DNA from: a bacterium
Lineage (GTDB): Bacteria > UBA8248
Length of the DNA stretch: 7,437 nucleotides
Reading direction: 5' to 3'
NCBI GenBank assembly: GCA_027622355.1
Contig: JAQBZT010000152.1
Coordinates: 1 to 7,437, forward strand
Positions 1-7,340 of the stretch are shown here, piece by piece. The stretch's first letter is position 1. Each line of letters begins with the position of its first letter. The translations under genes were made by a program, and so were the position numbers. The notes below the pieces were generated by a model. The model was given only the letters and a program-made list of their open reading frames with translations. It was not told where the DNA came from and searched no databases.

Positions 1-759
1 GGCGGTGATTTGGGGAATTTGAAGAAAGGAGAGGAGTTCCCGGAGTTTGAGGCGGCCGTTTTCTCTCAGCCGATCGGTATCGTGAGCCAGCCGATCCGTA
101 CCCGTGCCGGTTATCACATCATTTTGGTCACCGGCACGCGCGCCGGGAAAACCACCCTGCTCGCCGAAGTGTCCGAAAAGATCAAGGACAAGCTGTTCGA
201 CGAAAAACGGGCGCGCCGCTACCGGGAATGGATATCCGAGTTGAAGCGCTCGGCGTTTCTGGAGATCAATTACTATCCCCAGGCCGTAACCTCCAAGGAT
301 GGTTCCGTGGGGCCGCTCTTCCGGAACGTCCGCGATCAGGTGACGTTCCGGCTCGTTGAGATGAAGATCGTCAGCGGCGCGGGGCTGTTCTTCCGCGAGG
401 AGATTTTCTGGGCCTACGGCACCAAACGGAAGGACCCGCGCTGGGAATCCGATAAACTCAAGGTTGACAACGAGCGGCGGCTCGACGCGGAGACCATCGG
501 GACCTTGGGTCGGATGTTTCGCGAGTTCGTAAATCCCGACCCGGCCGCGAGCATTTTCTTTTTCAAGAACAACGCAATATGGCCCGCCTCTTTTCTCGGT
601 AAGGTGAACTTCGCCGACATGATCAAAGCCTACTCTCTCAATCCTAAAATGAAGCACCTGGAACTTTTGATCGATTCCAAGCAAATTCGTCTTAAATTCG
701 AAATCAAGGTGGAAAAAACCCGGAGCATCGTATCCGACAGCCAGGAAATTTCCGGTTAG
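1..759 (+). CDS. Parvulin-type peptidyl-prolyl cis-trans isomerase, C-terminal part (5'-truncated by window edge)
   Basis: This is the tail of a PpiC/SurA-like foldase, probably exported and acting on envelope proteins; the start and any signal peptide lie upstream of the window. The reading frame is open from base 1 and begins GGDLGNLKKGEEFPEFEAAV, the hallmark second half of a parvulin domain (GGDLG-x-[FL]-x-KG-x-x-x-PEFE). It continues to TRAGYHIILVTG, the closing strand with its conserved Gly-Tyr-His (about residues 1-45 of the visible part). A charged helical segment follows (about 50-90), ending RSAFLEINYY as in many SurA/PrsA-like proteins. Such proteins usually stop there, but this one runs on for about 155 residues that I do not recognise. 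The TTG at base 10 is an internal codon, not a credible start. The stop is 6 nt before the S4-domain gene, so the two are probably cotranscribed. Confidence 0.85.
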   Translation, partial: GGDLGNLKKGEEFPEFEAAVFSQPIGIVSQPIRTRAGYHIILVTGTRAGKTTLLAEVSEKIKDKLFDEKRARRYREWISELKRSAFLEINYYPQAVTSKDGSVGPLFRNVRDQVTFRLVEMKIVSGAGLFFREEIFWAYGTKRKDPRWESDKLKVDNERRLDAETIGTLGRMFREFVNPDPAASIFFFKNNAIWPASFLGKVNFADMIKAYSLNPKMKHLELLIDSKQIRLKFEIKVEKTRSIVSDSQEISG

Positions 760-765
760 GCCCCC

Positions 766-1080
766 GTGCGGATCGATCAATTTCTTGTCCTGTGCCGAAT
801 CGTGAAGCGAAGATCGCTGGCCAAGGAATTGGCCGACGCCGGCCAGATTCGTATCGGGGAAGAGACCGCAAAGCCGGGCCGCCAGGTCCGGGAGGGGGAT
901 GAGCTTGAGATCCGGCAGCCGGGACGCGTGCTGAGAGTTCGCGTGCGGGAGATCCCCCCGCGGCGGCCCTCACGGGAAGCGGCTCTGGCGTATTTTGAGA
1001 TCATTGAAGAAACCCGGACAAAATCACCTGCCGACGACCGGCCGCCGGGCCCCTCGGTGGATTTTTTGAGCCGGAAGTAG
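766..1080 (+). CDS. S4-domain RNA-binding protein, RqcP/Hsp15 family
   Basis: A 104-residue protein made largely of one S4 RNA-binding domain. Residues 1-30 (MRIDQFLVLCRIVKRRSLAK, then ELADAGQIRI) form the helix-turn-helix RNA-contact surface, followed by the AKPGRQVREGDELEI strand-loop-strand. The segment REIPPRRPSREAALAYFEII after the domain resembles the C-terminal part of Bacillus RqcP (YabO) better than the longer basic tail of E. coli Hsp15. Family members bind stalled 50S subunits that carry peptidyl-tRNA; RqcP takes part in C-terminal tailing during ribosome quality control. The last 20 or so residues are Pro-rich and probably disordered. The start is GTG, 6 nt after the preceding stop, with no strong Shine-Dalgarno, so translation is probably coupled to the isomerase gene. 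The exact subfamily (RqcP versus HslR) is inferred by eye. Confidence 0.85.
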   Translation: MRIDQFLVLCRIVKRRSLAKELADAGQIRIGEETAKPGRQVREGDELEIRQPGRVLRVRVREIPPRRPSREAALAYFEIIEETRTKSPADDRPPGPSVDFLSRK

Positions 1081-1090
1081 AGCGGCCGAC

Positions 1091-1119
1091 TTGCGCCGAT
1101 GTCTCGAGACTGCTAGATT
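1091..1119 (+). promoter_or_regulatory. Candidate promoter for the pyr operon (weak)
   Basis: TTGCGC (1091-1096) and TAGATT (1114-1119) are 17 bases apart, the ideal spacing for a sigma-70-type promoter, but match the consensus at only 3/6 and 4/6 positions. A perfect 10-base palindrome, GTCTCGAGAC (1101-1110), lies between the boxes and could be an operator or chance. The position is right: downstream of the S4 gene and roughly 90 bases before the PyrR hairpin. This is inference only; transcription could also read through from the upstream pair or start elsewhere in 1081-1190. Confidence 0.25.
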
Positions 1120-1204
1120 CGCCTCAATGATGTTCCAGAAGAAACCTTGGGCTGGGAAGTCCGCGTTTCGGATGGAGCGTCTGGAAAAGCGATAGTGCAC
1201 TCCC

Positions 1205-1235
1205 CCTTTAATGCTGTTCCGAGAGACAGCAAAGG
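1205..1235 (+). promoter_or_regulatory. PyrR-binding RNA hairpin (anti-antiterminator) in the pyr leader
   Basis: GCTGTTCCGAGAGACAGC (1213-1230) folds into a 6-bp stem (7 if T1212-A1231 pairs), with one G-U pair, closing a six-base loop CCGAGA (1219-1224). This fits the CNGNGA hexaloop of Bacillus PyrR-binding loops exactly. TTTAA (1207-1211) lies on the 5' side just below the upper stem, at the place of the UUUAA element in those loops. CCTTT (1205-1209) can pair with AAAGG (1231-1235) as a lower stem, and GCAC/GTGC (1197-1200 with 1238-1241) could extend it. In known systems PyrR with UMP stabilises this hairpin and so blocks the antiterminator. The next gene encodes PyrR itself, which strongly supports the call. 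The structure was paired by hand, not computed. Confidence 0.85.
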
Positions 1236-1301
1236 AGGTGCCGTGAGTTCCCTGCGGTTGCATTTAAAGCCACACCCAAAATCCACAACGACACCTCTGT
1301 T
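1231..1301 (+). promoter_or_regulatory. Candidate antiterminator pairing in the pyr leader
   Basis: AAAGGAGGTG (1231-1240) can pair with CACCTCTGTT (1292-1301) at 9 of 10 positions, with one A-G mismatch and one G-U pair; GAGGTG/CACCTC is perfect. The left strand is the 3' arm of the PyrR hairpin's lower stem. The right strand is the 5' arm of the terminator hairpin. The pairing therefore excludes both, as expected for the antiterminator of a PyrR attenuator. The enclosed loop is about 51 bases, so the real fold may contain further pairs. Confidence 0.55.
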
Positions 1302-1360
1302 CCGGAAGGAATGGGGGTTTTTTTTCGCGCCTCTGCCCCGGCGCACCGGAGGCGCCCCCG

Positions 1361-1371
<11 letters not shown>
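1243..1371 (+). CDS. Possible pyr leader peptide (42 codons)
   Basis: A GTG at 1243 follows AAAGGAGG (1231-1238) by 4 bases and opens a 42-codon frame ending TGA at 1369-1371, eight bases past the pyrR ATG at 1361. The frame runs through the whole terminator, and the T run encodes Phe-Phe-Phe in WGFFFAPLPRR. This is like the enterobacterial pyrL leader peptide (44 residues, with Phe runs over U-rich attenuator sequence). A ribosome translating it would disrupt the terminator and end next to the pyrR start. The proposed Shine-Dalgarno is the same sequence that forms the PyrR hairpin's 3' arm, so PyrR could also block its translation. The spacing is short, the start is GTG and the product matches nothing I know, so it may be chance. 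Confidence 0.35.
1293..1325 (+). terminator. Intrinsic terminator / attenuator ahead of pyrR
   Basis: ACCTCTGTTCC (1293-1303) pairs with GGAATGGGGGT (1308-1318) over 11 bp, three of them G-U, around a GGAA (GNRA-type) tetraloop. The stem runs straight into eight T residues (1318-1325). This is the form of a Rho-independent terminator. It lies between the PyrR hairpin and the pyrR start (36 bases before the ATG), so it should act as a regulated attenuator rather than as the end of the upstream transcript. Confidence 0.8.
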
Positions 1372-1942
<571 letters not shown>

Positions 1943-1945
1943 GCC

Positions 1946-2947
1946 ATGCAGCCGGAACCTTTCACCCGTAAGGACCTCCTCTCCATCCGGGAGCTCTCGG
2001 CCGGAGAGATTTTGTTCCTCCTGGATCAGACCGATTCGTTCCGGGAGGTGAACGAGCGCGACATCAAGAAAGTGCCCGCCCTGCGGGGCAAGACGATCGT
2101 CAACCTCTTCTTCGAGGTGAGCACGCGGACGCGCACCTCGTTCGAAATCGCCGGCAAGCGCCTCTCGGCCGACGTCATCAACATCACCGCTTCGGCGAGT
2201 GCGACCGAGAAGGGTGAAACCCTTCGCGACACCGCCCGCAACATCGAGGCGATGGCGACCGACGTGCTGGTGGTCCGCCACGGTGCCTCGGGGGCGCCCG
2301 AATTCCTCGCCCGGGAGCTTTCCTGCGGGGTGGTCAACGCCGGCGACGGCCGCCACGAGCACCCGACCCAGGCCCTGCTCGACCTCTATACCATCCGGGA
2401 GCACAAGGAGAACTTCGAGGGCCTGCGCGTCGCCATCGTGGGTGACATCGCCAACAGCCGGGTGGCCCGCTCGGACATCCTCGGGCTGCGCAAGCTCGGG
2501 GCCGAAGTCCTGGTCTGCGGGCCGCGCACCATGATTCCGGCCGAGTGCGAAACCCTCGGCTGCGAGGTGACGAGCGAGGTGGACGCCGCCATCGAGTGGG
2601 CGGACGTCCTCATGGCGCTCCGCATCCAGCTCGAGCGCGGTGCCGGGGCCGCCTTCCCGAGCGAGCGCGAATATGCGGCGACCTACGGCATCACCCACAA
2701 GCGTCTCCAGCGGGCCAAGGAGGACATCCTCATCATGCACCCCGGCCCCATCAACCGCGGGATCGAGCTGAGCCCCGACGTGGCGGACGGCCCCTTCTCC
2801 CTCATCCTCGAGCAGGTCGAGTACGGGGTCGCCTGCCGGATGGCGGTTCTCTACCTCCTCTCCGGTTCGGCGGGGCGGGGAGAGTTTCAGTCTGAAGCGC
2901 GCGCCGGAAAGGCCGAAAGGAGGGCGGAAGATGCCGTTGCTCATTAA
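1946..2947 (+). CDS. pyrB: Aspartate carbamoyltransferase catalytic subunit
   Basis: It catalyses carbamoyl phosphate + aspartate to N-carbamoyl-aspartate, the first committed step of pyrimidine synthesis, as a cytosolic trimer. The 333-residue product shows STRTRTS (59-65), the carbamoyl-phosphate site, and the mobile-loop Lys89 in ASATEKGE. It also has HEHPTQALLD (137-146), the aspartate-site LRIQLER (225-231; Arg226, Gln228), and HPGPINRG (265-272). All key catalytic residues are present. Length is near the usual 305-315 plus a charged C-terminal tail (about 308-333) that spans the pyrC ribosome-binding site and overlaps pyrC. No pyrI regulatory subunit is seen, so allosteric control of the E. 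coli type is not indicated. The ATG has GGGAGGAG (1932-1939) 6 bases upstream and lies 3 nt after the pyrR stop. Confidence 0.97.
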   Translation: MQPEPFTRKDLLSIRELSAGEILFLLDQTDSFREVNERDIKKVPALRGKTIVNLFFEVSTRTRTSFEIAGKRLSADVINITASASATEKGETLRDTARNIEAMATDVLVVRHGASGAPEFLARELSCGVVNAGDGRHEHPTQALLDLYTIREHKENFEGLRVAIVGDIANSRVARSDILGLRKLGAEVLVCGPRTMIPAECETLGCEVTSEVDAAIEWADVLMALRIQLERGAGAAFPSEREYAATYGITHKRLQRAKEDILIMHPGPINRGIELSPDVADGPFSLILEQVEYGVACRMAVLYLLSGSAGRGEFQSEARAGKAERRAEDAVAH

Positions 2948-4253
2948 GGGAGGGCGGCTCCTCGACCCCTTGGGGGGCACCGACGCCGCCCTCGATCTCC
3001 TCATCGAAAATGGGAAGATCGCCCGGCGCGCGCCGGACATTCCGCCCCGAAAGGGAGACGAGGTGCTCGACGCCGCCGGCCTCATCGTCTGCCCCGGCTT
3101 CATTGACATGCACGTGCACTTCCGCGAGCCGGGCCAGGAGTTCAAGGAAGACATCGAGAGCGGCACCCGGGCCGCCGCCGCGGGCGGCTTCACCGCCGTC
3201 GCCTGCATGGCCAACACCGACCCGGTAAACGACACGAGTTCCATCACCGAGCGCATCCTCAAGCGCGCCAAAGAAGCAGGCGTGTGCCGCGTCCATCCGG
3301 TGGGCGCCGTATCGGTCGGGATGAAGGGCGAGGGCTTGACCGAGATGGCCGAGCAGAAAAAACTCGGCGCCATCGCCTTCAGCGACGACGGCGTTCCCGT
3401 GCGCACGGCCGCCCTCATGCGCGCGGCGATGGAGTACGCCGGGATGCTCGGCATGCCCATCCTCGAGCACGCGGAGGACCTTTCCCTCTCCGGGGGAAAG
3501 GTGATGAACGAGGGCGCCGTCGCGACCCAGCTCGGCCTCGCGGGAAACCCCGCGGCAAGCGAAGACATCGCCGTCTACCGCAACATCCGCCTCGCCGAGC
3601 TGACCGGCGGCATCCTCCACATCCTGCACGTCACCTCCGCCGGCGCGGTGGATCTCATCCGCCAGGCCCGGGCCAAGGGCCTGCGCGTCACGGGGGAGGC
3701 CACGCCCCATCATCTCACCCTCACCGACGAGGCGGTGCGCGGCTTCAACTCCTCCGCCAAGATGTCCCCGCCCCTTCGCTTGGAGGCCGACCGCCAGGCA
3801 CTTATCGCAGGCCTCAAGGACGGCACCCTCTCGGTCATCGCCACCGACCACGCGCCCCACTTCGAGGCCGAGCTCCAGGTCGAGTTCGACGCGGTGCCGA
3901 ACGGGGTCGTCGGCCTCGAAACCGCCGTCTCCCTCGTGCTCGATCGGCTCGTGGGCGCAGGGGCGCTCACCCTGATGGAAGCCGTCTCGAAATTCACCGT
4001 AGGCCCCGCGAAAGTCCTCAACCTGCCGGGCGGCACCCTGGCCGAGGGCGCCCCGGGGGACGTGACGCTCCTCGATCTCGAGCGGGAGATCACCGTCGAT
4101 CCAGAAACCTTCGAGAGCCGGGGGAGGAACACCCCCTTCGCCGGGTGGAAGCTCAAGGGCTGCGCCGCGGCGACGATTGTGGAAGGGGAGATCCGGATGC
4201 GCCGCACCGGGGCGGGCGTTCAGATATTCACCGGAGCGGGGGTGAGCGGCTGA
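2931..4253 (+). CDS. pyrC: Dihydroorotase, class I (multifunctional-complex type)
   Basis: It cyclises N-carbamoyl-aspartate to dihydroorotate, the third step of the pathway, using a zinc site in an amidohydrolase barrel. In the 440-residue product, DMHVHFREPG (59-68) gives metal ligands His61 and His63 and the substrate Arg65. The usual class I bridging Asp is in FSDDGVPV (150-157). His180 lies in LEHAED and His233 in ILHVTSAGAV. The catalytic Asp306 is in ATDHAPH (304-310). Length and motifs fit the active class I enzymes of Aquifex and Bacillus rather than the shorter E. coli class II form or the metal-lacking PyrC-like partners. Class I enzymes can assemble with PyrB, and the gene pair here is adjacent. 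AAAGGAGG (2916-2923) lies 7 bases before the ATG. The start overlaps the end of pyrB by 17 nt, pointing to translational coupling. Confidence 0.97.
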   Translation: MPLLIKGGRLLDPLGGTDAALDLLIENGKIARRAPDIPPRKGDEVLDAAGLIVCPGFIDMHVHFREPGQEFKEDIESGTRAAAAGGFTAVACMANTDPVNDTSSITERILKRAKEAGVCRVHPVGAVSVGMKGEGLTEMAEQKKLGAIAFSDDGVPVRTAALMRAAMEYAGMLGMPILEHAEDLSLSGGKVMNEGAVATQLGLAGNPAASEDIAVYRNIRLAELTGGILHILHVTSAGAVDLIRQARAKGLRVTGEATPHHLTLTDEAVRGFNSSAKMSPPLRLEADRQALIAGLKDGTLSVIATDHAPHFEAELQVEFDAVPNGVVGLETAVSLVLDRLVGAGALTLMEAVSKFTVGPAKVLNLPGGTLAEGAPGDVTLLDLEREITVDPETFESRGRNTPFAGWKLKGCAAATIVEGEIRMRRTGAGVQIFTGAGVSG

Positions 4254-5338
4254 TGCGCGAGCTCAGGCCCGCTATTCTGGCGCTCGAGGACGGGCGCGTC
4301 TTCCGGGGCCGCGCTTTCGGCGCGTGGGCCGACGCCGAGGGCGAGCTCGTCTTCAACACCGCCATGACCGGCTACCAGGAGATCCTCACCGATCCCTCCT
4401 ATCGCGGCCAGATGGTCGTCATGACCTATCCCCACATCGGGAACTACGGCGTTATTCCCGGCGATGAGGAGTCCCGCCGGGTGTGGACCGAGGCCTTCAT
4501 CGTCAAGGAGATCTGCCGGAGGCCGAGCCACCACCGCGCGGTGGGGGACGTGGACGGCTACCTCAAAAAATTCGGCGTCCCCGGCATCGAGGGGATAGAC
4601 ACCCGGGCCCTCACGCGCCACATCCGCGAGGCGGGCGCCCTCAAGGCGGTGCTCTCCTCCACCACACTCGATGCGGACATTTTGATCGAGCGCGCGAAGC
4701 TGAGCCCCGGTCTCGAGGGGCGCGATCTGGTGCAGGATGTGACCTGCGCCAAGGCCTACCGCATGGGGGAGAGCGGAAAGCCGCTCTGCGTGGCCTATGA
4801 CCTCGGGGCGAAGCGCGAAATCTTCGAGCAGCTGGCCGAGCGGTTTTTCCTCGAAATCGTCCCCGCCGGGGAGAGCGCCGAGGATGTCCTCCTGCGCGAG
4901 CCCGACGCCGTCTTTCTCTCCAACGGCCCCGGCGATCCCGCCGCCCTCGGCCACATCGTCGAGAACGTGAAAAAACTCCTCGGCAAGGTGCCCCTCGTCG
5001 GCATCTGCCTCGGCCACCAGATCCTCGCCCAGGCCCTCGGCGCCCGGACCTTCAAGCTCAAATTCGGCCACCACGGCGCGAACCATCCCGTCCAGCACCG
5101 GATCACCCGCAAGGTCGCCATCACGAGCCAGAACCACTCCTACGCCGTCGATCCCAAGAGCTTCCAAAAGGGCACCATTACCACCCACCTCAACCTCAAC
5201 GATCAGACCTGCGAGGGCCTCATGTGCGCCGAGCCCCCCGTCTTCTCGGTCCAGTACCACCCCGAGGCCTGCCCCGGGCCCCACGACGCGAGAGAGCTGT
5301 TCGATCGGTTTTATGCGTTTTGTCGAGGGGAGGAGTAG
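4253..5338 (+). CDS. carA: Carbamoyl-phosphate synthetase, small (glutaminase) subunit
   Basis: It hydrolyses glutamine and channels ammonia to the CarB subunit for carbamoyl phosphate, which feeds PyrB and arginine synthesis. The 361-residue product has the CarA-specific N-terminal domain (LVFNTAMTGYQEILTDPSYR, about 32-51) and GIEGIDTRALTRHIR (111-125). A class I glutamine amidotransferase domain follows from about 178. FLSNGPGDP (221-229) forms the oxyanion region, GICLGHQ (250-256) carries the nucleophile Cys252, FGHHGANHPV (271-280) is the family motif, and YHPEA (335-339) supplies His336 and Glu338. The triad is intact. The frame is open far upstream inside pyrC, but homology begins at the ATG at 4253, whose A is the last base of the pyrC stop (TGATG, 1-nt overlap). 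No strong Shine-Dalgarno is needed if translation is coupled. The partner gene carB does not follow. Confidence 0.97.
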   Translation: MRELRPAILALEDGRVFRGRAFGAWADAEGELVFNTAMTGYQEILTDPSYRGQMVVMTYPHIGNYGVIPGDEESRRVWTEAFIVKEICRRPSHHRAVGDVDGYLKKFGVPGIEGIDTRALTRHIREAGALKAVLSSTTLDADILIERAKLSPGLEGRDLVQDVTCAKAYRMGESGKPLCVAYDLGAKREIFEQLAERFFLEIVPAGESAEDVLLREPDAVFLSNGPGDPAALGHIVENVKKLLGKVPLVGICLGHQILAQALGARTFKLKFGHHGANHPVQHRITRKVAITSQNHSYAVDPKSFQKGTITTHLNLNDQTCEGLMCAEPPVFSVQYHPEACPGPHDARELFDRFYAFCRGEE

Positions 5339-5360
5339 GGAGGTGGGCGCTAAGCCGAGA

Positions 5361-7340
5361 ATGCCGAAGAGGCCACGACAACATCAATTGGAAGATGCCT
5401 CTCGAAATGCTTTGCGTGGTTTGCTTCCTTCTGCATGGGTTTTTCGTGACAATCCGCAGGATTATGGAATTGATGGAGAGGTAGAAATATTCGACGATAA
5501 TGGAAATGCAACGGGGAATTTATTTCTAGTTCAGATTAAAGCTACTGACGCCTCTCTCCCAAAGAACGCTTTGTCGTTTCCTTTGAAAGTTGAAGCGTGT
5601 AGATATTATTTATCTCTTGATCTTCCGGTTTTGATTGTTCGATATCATGCGTCATCAAATGCATTTTATGCCAAATGGTTTGAGACCTTTGAGCTTCCTT
5701 CGTGGGAGAAAGCAAAGAGGCAGAAGACGATTACATTTAAAATGCCAGAAGAAGATAGGATAACTGCAAAGTATATGTCTGATTTGCCATCAAATCTTGA
5801 AGTACTTAAGCAAGTTAAATTCCCTAATATTCATCTGCCAATTCCCTTTGAATTGAGAATTTCCGAACCAAAAATGTTTGGACAGACTGCGGCCGAATTA
5901 TCGTCAAAAATAAGAAAAGAGGCAGGCAAGGTTCCCGAAGTTTTACGTATTGGTTTAAGGAAATATGACCAAGTTAAGTTGCTAATTTCGGTGCATAAGA
6001 ATCGAACTGTTGTTAGGTTGGCCGGAATTCCTATTTATATGTTGGAAATGAGTAAAAAATATAAGAAAAAAGAGGTGCATGAAAAGTTTCCGAGCGATGT
6101 ATTGGTTTGTGTAGCGGTCGGTTTGTATTTTCGGAGCCATTTTATGCCTGCATCGAAAATATTTTCTGAATTTTCCTTGCAATCGAACATCATAAAGGAA
6201 GCAGAAGTGGCTGTTCATTGCGTGGTCTGTATGACACGAGCTGGATTAATAGAAGAGGCTTTGAAAATAGCGGAATATTTACATTCGATAGAAGGCGCTG
6301 AATTGAGTGCGCTTTCACAGTATCTAATGTCATTGATTTATTGCAGTGAAAATGTGGGTGAGTCAGGCGTACTTAAGAAATATTTGGGTAGGCAGATTGA
6401 ATATGCCAAAAGTTCGGGGCAGTCACATCGGTTGGCTACGGCGTATTACAATTTTGGAAACCATATTCGTGGGAAAGAAAAAGATATTGAAGCATTTAGG
6501 AGCTATAGGCTCGCCTCGAAAACTGACAATCAATATTTGAAGCGTCCTTATTTTTGGAAAGAAGTTGGGGGAATCTTATTTGAATCTGGGCATTATAAAT
6601 GGGCGTCTGAATCATATTCCCGGGCGCTTAAATTGGGGGAAGTTGGTGAATGCCATGCTTTATATGCCGACAGCCTCATGTATGCGGGCCAATATGAACG
6701 GGCTGTCGCTGAATTAGATAAGTATTTGAAGTCTGAGAAATCTCCTCCCGCAGTTTGGTGTTTGAAGGGATTTGCCTTCAAAAAAGTATCCGAGATTTTG
6801 AAATTGAAGACACAAAAAAGAAATAAGCAAAAGGCTAAAGAATGTATTTACTTTGAGAAAAATGAAAATGATTCAGATGTTAAGGATAAGTGCGAGGAGG
6901 TATTGCGATTTCACGATTCTTTAAATGCACCGGCCTATTTTAATTTGGGGCTTATCGCTTCTCGCGAAAATGAGCTAGCAAAATCCTTTTTGTGTTTTTT
7001 GATGGCTGCTCTTTTAAACGTCAGTGATGTTGAATCTTGGTGTAATACAATTTTGGCGGGCTTCCCCATTGATATTGGAATTCCGGAGCATTTTTTGATT
7101 AGAGTGATTCAAGTAGCATATCAAAAAAATTCCGAACGATTTATGGAGCAGTTAATCGAAAATGTTAATCAACAATCTGGGGATTTTCAGAAAGATGAAT
7201 TCTTGAATCTTATGAATGAGGTTATATCAAGTATTCCTGGTGAAAAGTATCCTGTGAAAATGAGGCTTTTGGGGGCCGATGGGGAGTTTGCAACTTTATA
7301 TTCTGGAGACCGCGACTTGATTGAGAGGGCTGGAACATAG
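5361..7340 (+). CDS. DUF4365 (PD-(D/E)XK-like) domain protein with C-terminal TPR-like repeats
   Basis: A 659-residue protein of unknown function. Residues 1-110 read as a DUF4365 domain: RQHQLEDASRNALRGLLP, then WVFRDNPQDYGIDGEVEIFD (about 26-45), then FLVQIKATD (55-63). Asp38, Glu40/Glu42 and the Gln58-x-Lys60 strand would be the restriction-endonuclease-like active site. Residues 110-250 are unassigned. From about 280 on the chain is helical with TPR-like units, clearest near 354-388, 395-428, 430-462 and 522-552 (ALYADSLMYAGQYERAVAEL; APAYFNLGLIASRENELAKS). No signal peptide or membrane span is evident. A predicted nuclease fused to a repeat sensor suggests an accessory, possibly anti-phage, role, which is inference. 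The ATG at 5361 matches the usual MxKR start of the family, but GTG at 5343 has a better Shine-Dalgarno (GGAGGAG, 5329-5335). Base composition is far more AT-rich than the pyr genes, a sign of transfer. Confidence 0.7.
   Translation: MPKRPRQHQLEDASRNALRGLLPSAWVFRDNPQDYGIDGEVEIFDDNGNATGNLFLVQIKATDASLPKNALSFPLKVEACRYYLSLDLPVLIVRYHASSNAFYAKWFETFELPSWEKAKRQKTITFKMPEEDRITAKYMSDLPSNLEVLKQVKFPNIHLPIPFELRISEPKMFGQTAAELSSKIRKEAGKVPEVLRIGLRKYDQVKLLISVHKNRTVVRLAGIPIYMLEMSKKYKKKEVHEKFPSDVLVCVAVGLYFRSHFMPASKIFSEFSLQSNIIKEAEVAVHCVVCMTRAGLIEEALKIAEYLHSIEGAELSALSQYLMSLIYCSENVGESGVLKKYLGRQIEYAKSSGQSHRLATAYYNFGNHIRGKEKDIEAFRSYRLASKTDNQYLKRPYFWKEVGGILFESGHYKWASESYSRALKLGEVGECHALYADSLMYAGQYERAVAELDKYLKSEKSPPAVWCLKGFAFKKVSEILKLKTQKRNKQKAKECIYFEKNENDSDVKDKCEEVLRFHDSLNAPAYFNLGLIASRENELAKSFLCFLMAALLNVSDVESWCNTILAGFPIDIGIPEHFLIRVIQVAYQKNSERFMEQLIENVNQQSGDFQKDEFLNLMNEVISSIPGEKYPVKMRLLGADGEFATLYSGDRDLIERAGT

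Noticed and set aside
2802..3860. 352-codon minus-strand frame opposite the pyrB end and pyrC
   Set aside because: It is rich in Gly, Ala, Arg, His and Asp, as expected for the mirror frame of a GC-rich gene, with no motif or ribosome-binding site.
3284..4252. Upstream extension of the carA frame inside pyrC
   Set aside because: The extended part is Arg/Pro/Gly-rich out-of-frame translation of pyrC. CarA homology starts exactly at the ATG at 4253, which overlaps the pyrC stop.
4220..5284. 354-codon minus-strand frame opposite carA
   Set aside because: It is a shadow of carA. The low-complexity valine/glycine/aspartate-rich product is a composition effect.
5313..5360. Longer start for the DUF4365 gene at ATG 5313, inside carA
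   Set aside because: It has no Shine-Dalgarno and would add residues that are merely the carA 3' end read in another frame. GTG 5343 or ATG 5361 is more credible.
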